Shown here in pieces: positions 8,801 to 17,400 of a stretch of 64,000 nucleotides of DNA. The stretch lies in NCBI GenBank assembly GCA_963715785.1, contig OY970276.1:4925277-4989276 (forward strand), in the 5' to 3' direction. The notes below the pieces were generated by a model, which had not been told where the DNA came from, ran no database searches, and saw nothing but the letters and a program-made list of their open reading frames with translations. This DNA is from LD21 sp963715785 (lineage in GTDB: Bacteria > Bacteroidota > Bacteroidia > Bacteroidales > VadinHA17). Numbering within the stretch: position 1 is the stretch's first letter; each line of letters opens with the position of its first letter. The position numbers and the translations under genes are program-made.

Positions 8801-10033
8801 ATGGCTCTGGCTAATATTGTTCCTTCCGGCAGTTCTTTCCTGGTTCGAGTCAATTCTGTTGTCAGAAAGGTTATCTCAGTGTCTGTTTCGGGAAGTAAAG
8901 TTCAACTTACGCTGGAAAGTACAGTTAAGTTTGGAGAATTAGTCAGCGTCTCCTATATTAAACCTGTATCCAATCCTCTGCAAACCCCGACAGGTGGCCA
9001 GGCAGTAAGCATTAGTGATCAGTCTGTTACGAATAACTGTAAAGATTCTGTTAAATCGAATGATCCTCCTGTAGTCATGATAAGCTATCCTCTGACTGTA
9101 TATTCAGGCTTTGTTTACGAATTAGACGCGTCATCGACCTATGATCCGAATAGTGATCCGATGACTGTGAAATGGACTGTTCCTGACAGCATACCGGTTT
9201 CGGATGCTAAAAATCTTAAGTCGGAATTTCTCGCGCCGGTTATTGATAATACGAAGGAAGTCAATTTTGGTCTTCAGGTTAGCGATGGAATAACTGTTGT
9301 GTCAAATAATGTCCCAATTAGTATCCTTCCCTATAAACCCGATCTTGAGGAAGTAAAGATTGCAGGCATTTATGCAAGCAGTTTTCTGACTAGCAATTTC
9401 CCTGGAAATGTGCTAGATAACAATACTTCTACTGGTTGGACTTCTGATGGAGATAATGAATGGCTCCTACTGGAGTTTGCATCACCGTTCAAAATAAGCC
9501 ATGTTGTGATTGCTTTTTTAAAAGGACAAAACTATGAATCGTATTTTGACATTTACGCTTCTGCGGATAATATAATCTGGGAACCTGTGCTTACCGGAGT
9601 ATCGTCCTGCAAATTTTCAGGAGAAAAGCAAATTTTCGATTTCCCTCTTTTATACTCAAATACTGATTATTCATTTGTAAAATTTGTCGGACATGGGAAC
9701 TCGGTCAATCAAGTGAATGATATTTCCGAAATTAAAATATTTGGCACCTCTCAGGAAAATCCAAAACCAGATCCTGGTAGCAACATTGGCAGCTTTACCA
9801 TATATCCAAATCCTGCCAGCCGTTTTGTCAATATTTTTATTGATGAACCAACTGTGGCTCCCGATATTGTAAGGGTACTCGACCTGTCAGGCAAGGTAAT
9901 CTATGAAGATTCATTAGTCCAGGGAGTCAATACATTCCAATTTCCAACTGTTTTTAATCCAGGCGTTTACCTTGTAGAATTAAGATCGGGGAAAATTATT
10001 CTAAACTCCCAGAAATTAATAATATATAATTAA
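5873..10033 (+). CDS. Secreted PL9-like polysaccharide lyase with SwmB repeats, discoidin-like domain and T9SS type A sorting domain
   Basis: 1,386 residues, probably cleaving an acidic polysaccharide such as pectin by beta-elimination. Signal peptide 1-19. Residues 20-425 form a right-handed beta-helix beginning YYVATNGNNSNPGT and GDILYVRGGTYTG, as in pectate lyase PelL of family PL9. RAWQNSDDGWD (NSDDGWD near 225-231) matches the PL9 calcium-binding aspartates, and GDGDGFKLG at 260-268 holds the candidate catalytic lysine K266. Six repeats of about 104 residues with the SwmB pattern (PVYVSS.VQN..P..V.MTYN.. and YGDIITVSYT) span about 431-1057. A PKD/cadherin-like segment (about 1065-1155), an F5/8 type C-like domain (about 1159-1293) and a type A sorting domain (FTIYPNPASRFVNI onward) follow. 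It is predicted to be exported by T9SS and anchored or released at the surface. Substrate is inferred from family only. Confidence 0.88.
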   Translation: MKKVIIILLLIIPAIVKGASYYVATNGNNSNPGTLSQPFGTWQYAFSKLKAGDILYVRGGTYTGLLGSYGSNYFGVRMEDVSGSSGSHITVTAYNGEVPILDGSSLTSVNGSNIGIILYNCHYWDFTGLTFTNFTQHSVNSYSCPGWVESDCSYITHTLCSVHECGDGFSLWNSKDYIYYTNCDSYQNADHMNDSGGEGGLANGFSSGLVKGEHVFYQGCRAWQNSDDGWDCFNSSGGSGYIQYINCWAFENGAYGGVTGDGDGFKLGITVSSADGGFQRILTNCVSANNLEFGYDQNDGGYGTLIPMSIYNCTSYNNTKGAFNFRNGSSSAIRNCVSYNETIGDLGSNIVDHNSWQNGISVTAGDFADVNENELSGPRKSDGSLPDIGFMHLITGSDLVDAGTDVGIAYSGKAPDLGAFEFVTDAPPPVPVYVSSAVANATPSRVEMTYNLTLSSITPAGSAFAVKVNSTSRTITTVAISGSKVQLTLSTPIVYGDIITVSYTQPATNPLQTSSGGKAASIPNQSVTNLVSPALPVYVSSIVQNVTPSVIALTYNLSLASIVPAASAFKVLINSASRTISKVAVSGTTVQLTLSTPVVYGDIITVSYTQPSTNPLQSTAGGKAETLSAHTVTNQVSQVIPVYVSSSVQNTSPAVVAIIYSQSLANIIPVTQAFKVLVNSVSRLINNVAVSGTEVRLTLSTPVVFGDIITVSYTKPASNPLQTVSGSQASSFNPQPVTNYVSPPLPEYVSSIVQNSKPNVVEMTYNLTLANIVPGTSSFSVRVNSSSRTVSSVAISGSKVLLTLTSPIIFGDIVTVSYTIPSVNPIQTSSGVKAAAISNKTVTNQVLSTIPVYVSSTVQNASPAIIEMTYNLTLANITPAVSAFSVRINSVARTINSITVSGTKVMLALSSPVMYGDIITLSYTRPYSNALQSQSGGKAISITSKTVSNQVISVVPVYLTSSVQNESPAVVVMTYNMALANIVPSGSSFLVRVNSVVRKVISVSVSGSKVQLTLESTVKFGELVSVSYIKPVSNPLQTPTGGQAVSISDQSVTNNCKDSVKSNDPPVVMISYPLTVYSGFVYELDASSTYDPNSDPMTVKWTVPDSIPVSDAKNLKSEFLAPVIDNTKEVNFGLQVSDGITVVSNNVPISILPYKPDLEEVKIAGIYASSFLTSNFPGNVLDNNTSTGWTSDGDNEWLLLEFASPFKISHVVIAFLKGQNYESYFDIYASADNIIWEPVLTGVSSCKFSGEKQIFDFPLLYSNTDYSFVKFVGHGNSVNQVNDISEIKIFGTSQENPKPDPGSNIGSFTIYPNPASRFVNIFIDEPTVAPDIVRVLDLSGKVIYEDSLVQGVNTFQFPTVFNPGVYLVELRSGKIILNSQKLIIYN
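7160..9040 (+). repeat. Six tandem SwmB-type coding repeats (about 312-bp period)
   Basis: Each unit begins P(V/E)Y(V/L)(S/T)S, carries an SFxVxVNS-like core, then a YGDI/FGD segment and an NPLQ(T/S)..GG end. Units differ at many positions. Such repeats are thought to be spacer or adhesive modules. Confidence 0.8.
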
Positions 10034-10226
10034 CCTCTTAATTCATCCCCGAATCGCATCAGCGTGAACACATATTTGCCAATACATGTCCTTTTCCGGC
10101 TATATCCATTTAACATCAGAAAACAGAAAATCTTACTTTGAATTGCCCTTTAAAGGCTTTATAGCAAAGTATTGTGAAAAATGTTAATTTATTAAGCGCT
10201 CACTTCAGGATGGTCAGTAAATAAAG

Positions 10227-10234
10227 TAATTTTG
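10227..10234 (+). promoter_or_regulatory. Possible -7 element for the YdcF-like gene
   Basis: TAATTTTG matches TAnnTTTG and lies 24 bp before the ATG at 10258. No good TTTG is found 19 bp upstream, so support is partial. Confidence 0.4.
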
Positions 10235-10257
10235 TGCCGGAATTCGGTGTATAGCAT

Positions 10258-11262
10258 ATGCGAAAAAAAAGACTGTTTGTCCTGTCTCTTCTATTATTTC
10301 TAGGTCTGCTTGCCGCATATTTAGTCGTAAAGCCTGCATTCCGGTATCTTTCAGGATATCTTTCTAAATCTGAAGAAGTCAAGGCCAATATTCTGATTGT
10401 TGAAGGATGGCTGCCTGATTTTGCACTTGATAGTGCATATGAAGAATTTCGTAAAAATGATTACCAGTATATTATCACTACTGGTCTCAAATCTTCACAG
10501 GATTATTACATGCTTTCAAGTAACGGGTATCTTATTTTTTATCCGAAGAAGAGGTTCTCAGAAACAGATGACACGGGCAGACATTCCATTGAGGTGGAAA
10601 CATACAGCGAACTTGGAGGAGAAAACAGGGCTCATTTTAATTTGTTTATAAACGGGCAGCAGGAAGGTGAATTTTACGCTGAACGTCGCAGAAAAAGGTA
10701 TGGCATTACCTGGGAGGGTAATCTCAGGGATATTGATTCAATAATGGTACAATATGATAATGACAGCAGAGGTTATTTCGGTGATCGAAACCTGTTTGTC
10801 AGGTCAGTTACCATTGACCATAAAATAACTATACCATATCTTAATAACTCTGAATATCACGTATTAAAGCCTGGCAGAAATCAGAGGATAATCAATAATT
10901 ATTCTTCAAATGCGGAACTTGCTAGAAATAAACTAATTTCATTAGGATTGGATTCTTCCCAGGTCATAGCTACTAATGGGGAGCGAACGAAAATCAACAG
11001 GACCCTTACAAGTGCAGTTGCGTTCAGCAATTGGCTCAGCACTGCTAAAATTAAAGTCAGTGGTATCAATATTATTACACTGGGGCCTCATGCCAGACGA
11101 ACCTGGATGACTTACAGTAAAATCCTGAAGGATAAATATCAAATTGGGATTATCTCAGTTCCTGAACCGATAACAAAACACACAAGGGAAATTAAAGTCT
11201 TAAGAACACTTCGTGAAACACTTGGAATAATTTATTACTGGATTATTCTGCTGCCGTACTAA
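10258..11262 (+). CDS. ElyC/SanA/YdcF-like (DUF218) membrane protein split by a carbohydrate-binding-like insertion
   Basis: 334 residues. One N-terminal membrane segment (about residues 5-26, FVLSLLLFLGLLAAYLVV) is followed by the first DUF218 strand, ILIVEGWLPDFALDSAYEEF, and YIITTG. Instead of continuing, the domain is interrupted by about 110 residues (roughly 92-205) with SIEVETYSELGGENRAHFNLFINGQ and later VQYDNDS, resembling calcium-dependent CBM60-like modules. The DUF218 fold resumes with SNAELARNKLISLGLDSSQVIAT, a region rich in T and R, ITLGPHARRTWMTYSKIL and a hydrophobic C terminus. YdcF/SanA proteins are envelope proteins of uncertain chemistry, some linked to envelope integrity or polysaccharide metabolism. 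Here the insert suggests contact with glycan. It follows the lyase gene by 224 bp and may have its own promoter. Confidence 0.75.
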   Translation: MRKKRLFVLSLLLFLGLLAAYLVVKPAFRYLSGYLSKSEEVKANILIVEGWLPDFALDSAYEEFRKNDYQYIITTGLKSSQDYYMLSSNGYLIFYPKKRFSETDDTGRHSIEVETYSELGGENRAHFNLFINGQQEGEFYAERRRKRYGITWEGNLRDIDSIMVQYDNDSRGYFGDRNLFVRSVTIDHKITIPYLNNSEYHVLKPGRNQRIINNYSSNAELARNKLISLGLDSSQVIATNGERTKINRTLTSAVAFSNWLSTAKIKVSGINIITLGPHARRTWMTYSKILKDKYQIGIISVPEPITKHTREIKVLRTLRETLGIIYYWIILLPY

Positions 11263-11300
11263 TGCTTCACCGATAGCTTACAGGTGACCTAAGACTTAAA

Positions 11301-13448
11301 TTATTCACTTACAATGATAAAATCTATCCTTCTGTTTAGCCTCTGGTCACTCACCGAATTATCCGAAGCGATTGGCTTCGATCCGCCAAAGCCGGTGGCA
11401 ATCAGTCTGCGGGAACTGATGCCCCTGTTAATCAAATAGTTCACAAGCAACTCGGAATGTAACTGAGATAATACCTGGCTGGTTTCAGGAGGAGTTGTAT
11501 TATCGGTATGAACAGCTACCTCCAGTTTTAATGTAGGATACTTATTCATAAGTTTCACAATCTGGTCAAGCATAACATACGCATTTGAAGTGAGCTTGTC
11601 GGAGCTGTCAAAATAAGAATCAGCGAAAGCACCATTTATCCTGATCAAATTGTGGAGCTCTTTTTCAGCCGGCTCTGTAAGAACATAGATTTTAACTCTT
11701 ACGTCTTTAAATCCAAGAGAATATAATTCCTTATAGGCCGGATATGTTGCCATAAGGCTCATCTCCTGATCAACAATGTAACTGTATGTGTTTTCTTCCG
11801 GAATGAATTTTTCAGTAATGGTATATTTCTTTGGCACATTCCTGAAGATATAGCTATCAGTGGGGATCCTGGTTTTGGATGATTTTAATTCTACATTAAA
11901 TACAGCATCATTGGTAAATTCCTGCTCAGCTGAGAATAAAATATCTTTCTTAGCATTCTCATATTCGTCAATATATGGTACAGTGGTCTTTGCCAGGGCC
12001 ATTTTTGTCAGATAGGCAGTCTTTTCACTGGAGTTATCTAAAACAACTATCTTTTTTGATATACCCGTTTTACTGCTTAAGCCATCGGAATCAGATTTCA
12101 ATACCAGTTCAAGGTTTACAAGATATTCACCGGGAGCTTTAAACGAGTGTTCTACCGCATTGCCAAATGCCCGGCTTCCATCCCTGAAATCCCAGGAATA
12201 TTTTAATATTTTAAACCCCGGAAGATTGGATTTAAGCCCGTCAAATTTTACTGTTTCATCTTTTACCACCACGTCGGGAGCGTTTATATATGGCTGTACA
12301 AAATTATGCAGCTCCAGAATATAAACTAGCATAGAGAAAAATAAACGGCCGGAAGATTTGTCATCAATATCAAGTTTAACAGTATATTTTCCGGTACCCG
12401 GGAAACAATGGCTTACCTCAACCCCTGTAGCTTTCTGCGTATCACCGAAATCCCAGCTATACCTGAGATACTGAGGATCAATTACCAGTGCTCCGCTATC
12501 CGAGAACATGAAACAATACTGATTCTCTTTCTGAAGATTTTCATATAATACTTGCGGAAACAAGGTTCGGAAATGGTAAATGTCGATAGATTTATCCCTG
12601 TTTGACGAGAAGTATCCTTCATTCATCAAAGTATCTGTCACAATACCAAAATCGTCATATTTTGAATTAATCGGGGGATCAAGCCTGACAGGCTCCAGCC
12701 AGGTTGTGTCGATATACTTGGAAAAGAAAATGTCTTTTCCGCCCAAACCGGGGTGGCCATCAGAAGAAAAGAAAAGTTCTCCGGCGGGATCAATAAACGG
12801 ATAAGATTCATTTCCTTTTGAATTTATAACAGGGCCCAAATTCACCGGATTTTCCCAGCGGCCGCCTTTCCAAAGGCTATAATATAGATCCGAACCTCCA
12901 TACCCTCCTGGCTTATCTGAAGCAAAGTAAAGCTTTCTTCCATCAGGGGAGAGACATGGAGTAGTAATATTATACCACTCATTATTAATTCTTAAATCCC
13001 TGACTTTTGTCCATTGATCATCAATCAGAACTGCTGAAAAGATCCCCAGTTTATTCCTCATACTGGAAATTTCACTTAATTTACCAGTTACATCCTGATT
13101 TCTTGAAAAATAAATAGTATCCCTCCTGCTATTAAACGTTACCGGCCCATCGTTCAGTATTGATGTAAGGTTCTTAGAAAACAGCTTTGCACTTTCCCAA
13201 TCAACTTTTCCGATAGTGTCCACAAAAAAAATCTTAAACAGACCTTTATTTTGCGACGTTAAATGGGTTGACAAGCCTGTACTGCGGTTTGAAGAAAAGA
13301 CAATGCCATGATCATAAAATACAGGTGAAAATTCATCATATTTATCTGAACAGAATGATGCTTTTTTTACGGAATATGTTTCTGATTGCCCAAAAATTAA
13401 GCAGGAAAAGGAAGCAATAAGAATGACTACAAACAATTTTCGTGTCAT
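11301..13448 (-). CDS. OmpA-family outer-membrane protein with PD40 propeller and two PKD domains (T9SS-associated module)
   Basis: 715 residues. A signal peptide (1-20, ending FG/QS) precedes PD40/WD40-like blades over about 25-300 (SPDGRKLYFASDKPGGYGGSDLYY and FFSSDGHPGLGGKDIFFS are the clearest). Two PKD-like domains with YSWDFGD and YSWDFRDG lie near 330-390 and 405-470. The C-terminal 120 residues are OmpA/MotB-like (LEVAVHTDN, NYLINRGISSRRLIATGFGGSKPIA, LNRRIDF). Such proteins sit with PorP/SprF and type B adhesins in Bacteroidetes and are thought to tie the surface machinery to the cell wall. In the LS..RA helix the usual arginines are replaced (LSQLHSE near 660-666), so canonical peptidoglycan binding may be weakened. 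It lies 118 bp after the PorP/SprF gene on the same strand. Confidence 0.88.
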   Translation of the reverse strand: MTRKLFVVILIASFSCLIFGQSETYSVKKASFCSDKYDEFSPVFYDHGIVFSSNRSTGLSTHLTSQNKGLFKIFFVDTIGKVDWESAKLFSKNLTSILNDGPVTFNSRRDTIYFSRNQDVTGKLSEISSMRNKLGIFSAVLIDDQWTKVRDLRINNEWYNITTPCLSPDGRKLYFASDKPGGYGGSDLYYSLWKGGRWENPVNLGPVINSKGNESYPFIDPAGELFFSSDGHPGLGGKDIFFSKYIDTTWLEPVRLDPPINSKYDDFGIVTDTLMNEGYFSSNRDKSIDIYHFRTLFPQVLYENLQKENQYCFMFSDSGALVIDPQYLRYSWDFGDTQKATGVEVSHCFPGTGKYTVKLDIDDKSSGRLFFSMLVYILELHNFVQPYINAPDVVVKDETVKFDGLKSNLPGFKILKYSWDFRDGSRAFGNAVEHSFKAPGEYLVNLELVLKSDSDGLSSKTGISKKIVVLDNSSEKTAYLTKMALAKTTVPYIDEYENAKKDILFSAEQEFTNDAVFNVELKSSKTRIPTDSYIFRNVPKKYTITEKFIPEENTYSYIVDQEMSLMATYPAYKELYSLGFKDVRVKIYVLTEPAEKELHNLIRINGAFADSYFDSSDKLTSNAYVMLDQIVKLMNKYPTLKLEVAVHTDNTTPPETSQVLSQLHSELLVNYLINRGISSRRLIATGFGGSKPIASDNSVSDQRLNRRIDFIIVSE

Positions 13449-13566
13449 GGTTAAACTACTTAACTAATTAGTGCCATAAGCACTTAAAGTTAAAATTAAA
13501 TTTTTAAAAGTTAACAAAAGTCAAGTTAATATGAATAATTCAGCATTCAGATATATAATTCAATCC

Positions 13567-14484
13567 TCAGAAAATCAGAGGACTAACTGCATCAACCTTA
13601 TAATGAAAAATATATCTGAGCATAATTTCGTGGGATCCATTGCTGTAGTGGCCCAGTGTACCCAGATCAAAATCGTAAGTATACGCGGCTCTGATCTGAT
13701 TGTTTATAGCCAGTTGAAAGAGCGCACCAACCGAACGTGCATTGCGATAGGATAAGCCTGCCCAGACTTTGTCGTTAAGGATAACATATGCATTCAGGTC
13801 GAAAAGCATCTTTTCTCCAGGGTAAATTGTAACAAGTGTTGAAGGGAAAAACTTAATCTTTTCAGTAATTGAATAGACATATCCTGCATTCAACAAATAA
13901 TTATACTTTCCAGGATCAAAGGTTACCGAATACTTATTTTTATCGAGGTTAAATTTATCAAGCAGCAGCTTGGGAACAGACATACCAGCGAAGAAATTTT
14001 TATAGCTGTAATAGACACCAAAGGAAAAGTCGGGCACCACATACACTCTTGAGTTAGCTAAAAGATTCTCATCCCCCGGATCGAGTGTAACAAGTTCTGA
14101 CCATGCAGTGCTGGTCGTCATTAGGCCGGCTCCCAGTCCAAAAGAAAGATTCCCCTTATCCATATTAATTTTATATGAATAGTTTGTAAGAAAATGAGTT
14201 TCTTTTGTCACTCCTATCCTATCATTTGTTATGATAAGGCCCAATCCGAGTTTCGAATCGATGAATGGCGCATCCGCGGCCAGAGTTATTGTTTCAGGCG
14301 ATCCAGGAATACCAGTCCACTGGCGTCTGAAGAAAGCCGCTATATTAAGGGCGCCTCTGACTCCTGCATAAGCCGGGTTGATATTAAGCGGATTAAGAAC
14401 ATACTGACTTGTTACCGGCGATAACTGCCCTGACAGGCTTATGGGTATCAGCAGCAAAATAAACGATTTAATTATTCTTTTCAT
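13567..14484 (-). CDS. PorP/SprF-family type IX secretion system membrane protein
   Basis: About 305 residues. Signal peptide MKRIIKSFILLLIPISLSGQ, then QYVLNPLNINPAYAG, the family hallmark at the mature N terminus, and FFRRQWTGIPGSPET. The rest alternates short hydrophobic strands ending in aromatic residues, as expected for an outer-membrane beta barrel (LGLGLIITND, LSFGLGAGLMTTS, FSFGVYYSYKNFFAGMSVPKLL, HEIMLRYIF). SprF of Flavobacterium johnsoniae is needed to secrete the adhesin SprB, and family members usually serve the adhesin beside them. The adhesin stop codon lies 2 bp upstream. I chose the ATG at 14484; a GTG one codon earlier would overlap the adhesin stop. Confidence 0.92.
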   Translation of the reverse strand: MKRIIKSFILLLIPISLSGQLSPVTSQYVLNPLNINPAYAGVRGALNIAAFFRRQWTGIPGSPETITLAADAPFIDSKLGLGLIITNDRIGVTKETHFLTNYSYKINMDKGNLSFGLGAGLMTTSTAWSELVTLDPGDENLLANSRVYVVPDFSFGVYYSYKNFFAGMSVPKLLLDKFNLDKNKYSVTFDPGKYNYLLNAGYVYSITEKIKFFPSTLVTIYPGEKMLFDLNAYVILNDKVWAGLSYRNARSVGALFQLAINNQIRAAYTYDFDLGTLGHYSNGSHEIMLRYIFHYKVDAVSPLIF

Positions 14485-14486
14485 CA

Positions 14487-17400
14487 CTAACGTCTTATTA
14501 CGATATAACCACTGACAGATTTTCCATTTTCACTTTTCAGTATATAGAAATAGGTATCGTCAGGCAGCGGGTTCTTATTATAATCAACTCCATTCCAGGA
14601 ATTATCATAATCCGGATTCTTGTAGACCTGAGCCCCTCTCCTGTCGAAAATAATCAATTCCGTTTTGCCGAGGGTAGATAGTCCCCGTAAAACAAAGTAG
14701 TCATTCCTCCCATCATTATTTGGTGTTATCAGGGTCGGGATTGTAAAGTCATTTACTGTAACTCTGACTGAATCACGTGCAGGAGGACAATAATCATTCG
14801 ATACTGTCCACCGGTACTCATTTAGTCCGGCTGACATATTATTAACCTGGGTATTTGCGGAAGTACTGTCAGCAAAATCACCGGTGCCTGCTATTATTGA
14901 CCATACACCATGATCATAAGTATTAGCCAGCCGCGCATTCATCATCGTGGTAAAGACATATCCCAGATCCTGATCAGGACCTGCGTCTGCTACGACTTTG
15001 TCCCTTACATTAATAATCAGGCTGTCAGAATTTTCACATCCGAACTGATCAGTCAGATGAATTTTGAATGTTGTTGTGGCAATGGGTGTGGCAATAGGAT
15101 TAATTATGTCCGGATTGCTTAATAATGCTGCAGGAGTCCATGCCACAGTCCCTGTTCCCTGCGCAGTCAGTTGAATGCTGCTTCCTTTGCACAATATTGT
15201 GTCTCTGCCGGCATTTATTAATGGACGATCATGGAAAGCAATATCTATTATGTCGCTAGATGTACAGGTATTGTTAACGACAGTCCACGCAAAACTATAT
15301 GAGCCAAACTGATCGACAGTGACTTTTGCATTCGGGTGATTATTATCAGGTGAGAACACAGCATTCCCAGGTCCTGTTGCTTTGGTCCATGTTCCAATTC
15401 CGGTTGTTATTACGCCATTAAAAATGAAAGTTGTATCACAGGAATTTCCTCCGGTTCCCGCATTTGCCGGCGGCTGCTGTATAAAGTTAACAGTTACGCT
15501 GGCATTGGCAGAACAAGGACCATTTACTACAGTCCAGTTAAAAGTATATGCTCCATATTGAGTAACAGTAACCATGGTGGAAGGGCTGTTTGCATCGGGA
15601 CTAAATGTTGCATTTCCCAATCCGCTTGCTTTCGACCAGGTTCCTGTGCCAACAGTGGGAACAGCGTTGAGGTGGAACGAAAGTCCACAATTATTCCCGC
15701 CAGGTCCAACGCTTGCTGTAGGTGTTTCATAAACCGAATTAGTAATTCCCGCCGAAGTATCCTGACATCCACTGGAATTTCCAACAATAACATCCACAAT
15801 CTGCCCGTTAGCGAGTGAACTCGTTGAATAGGTTGCCAATGCCCCATTCTGTACGCTTACTCCGCCTACCCGGAAATTGTAAGTATTTCCGCCTCCGGCA
15901 GTAAACGTCACATTTGTCCCCATGCAAAACATATGATCCGCATCGGAGCTGGTCAGCGTCGGTACCGGCAAAGCATTGACAGTATTCGTTATACCAGCTG
16001 ATGTTGCTGAACAACCATCTACATTAGTTACTATTACACTCACAACCTGGCCGTTTGTCAGCGAAGATGTAGTATACGTGGCGACCGTACCACTCTGAAC
16101 ACTTGTTCCTCCCACCCGGAAAATGAAATTGGTGCCGCCACCTGCTGTAAAAGTTACACTGGTTCCTGAACAGAAGATATTATCTGCATCAGAGCTTGTG
16201 AGCGTAGGCGTTGGCAATTGATTCATTGTAACCACTATAGGGGTCCTGGTGCTGCTGACACAATTTGTGATCAGTTCTCTTGCAGAAGCATAATAAGTGC
16301 CTGCAGCAGTTGGAGTATACGTCAGACTTCCACCCAGAAGAAGAACACCACCTGATGAAGCATCATACCAGTCAACAGTATTTCCTGCGGCAACTGTAGC
16401 ATTTATTGCCGGAATTGTACCTGAAATGCAATACGATTTATCACCTCCGCTAACAGGCGCAGCTATTACAGGACAGGCACAGTTTGGAGCTGTAACTGCA
16501 AGTATATTCTGGCAACCTCCTGCATCGGTAACTGTAACAATTACCGGCACCCCGGCAGGAACGCCGGTTATGGTCCAGATATTTCCGCCGGAATTTGTAA
16601 CTGTAGCCGTAACCGAATTAATTGTTACTATCCCCGAGCTGACAGTGACAGCAAATGAATAAGTTGACAGATCTGCGGAACAAGCTGTTGGTGTGGAAAT
16701 AATTATAAATGGCGGCGTATTAACAAAGAATTGTATTGCAGGAGTATAAATTGCGCTGCAACCGCCGGCGTTAGTGACTATGACATCAACATTCTGGCCG
16801 TTTGTTAGAGCAGTAGTGGTATAAGTGGCCGAGGGACCCGTCTGCACAGGAATTCCTGCTACTCTGAAAGAATACGATACTCCGCCGCCAGCAGTAAATG
16901 TAACGCTTGCTCCCTGACATATTACATGGTCAGCCTCGGAAGTGGTAAGTGTGGGCACCGGCGGACCATTTACTGTTATGGTAGCTGATCCGGACACGAC
17001 ATTGGAACACAGAGGGCCTGTCTGATAATCAGCAGTTACAAGATTGTAAACAAAAGTCCCTGCAACTGACGTAGGAGCTGATACTGTTGCAGTACTGCCG
17101 GCTCCGACATTGACCGGAGTCTGAATAACACCATTAATATTATAGGTAACTGTAATGGGTAAAGTCTGTGGATTGGTAAAGGTAATGACCGGTGGCGTCG
17201 CATTCTGACAAACTGCAGCAGTTCCGCTTATTAAAACCACGGGGACCGGTCGGACAGTAACTGTTGTTGATGCTGGTGATGAAGGGCCGCCACATCCGTT
17301 TGCATAAACACTTACTGTAGCGGTACCCGAATAACCGAAGGACCATGATGCTGTACCTGTAGTTCCTGTTCCGCTGATGCTGTTCCCCGTTCCGGTAATT

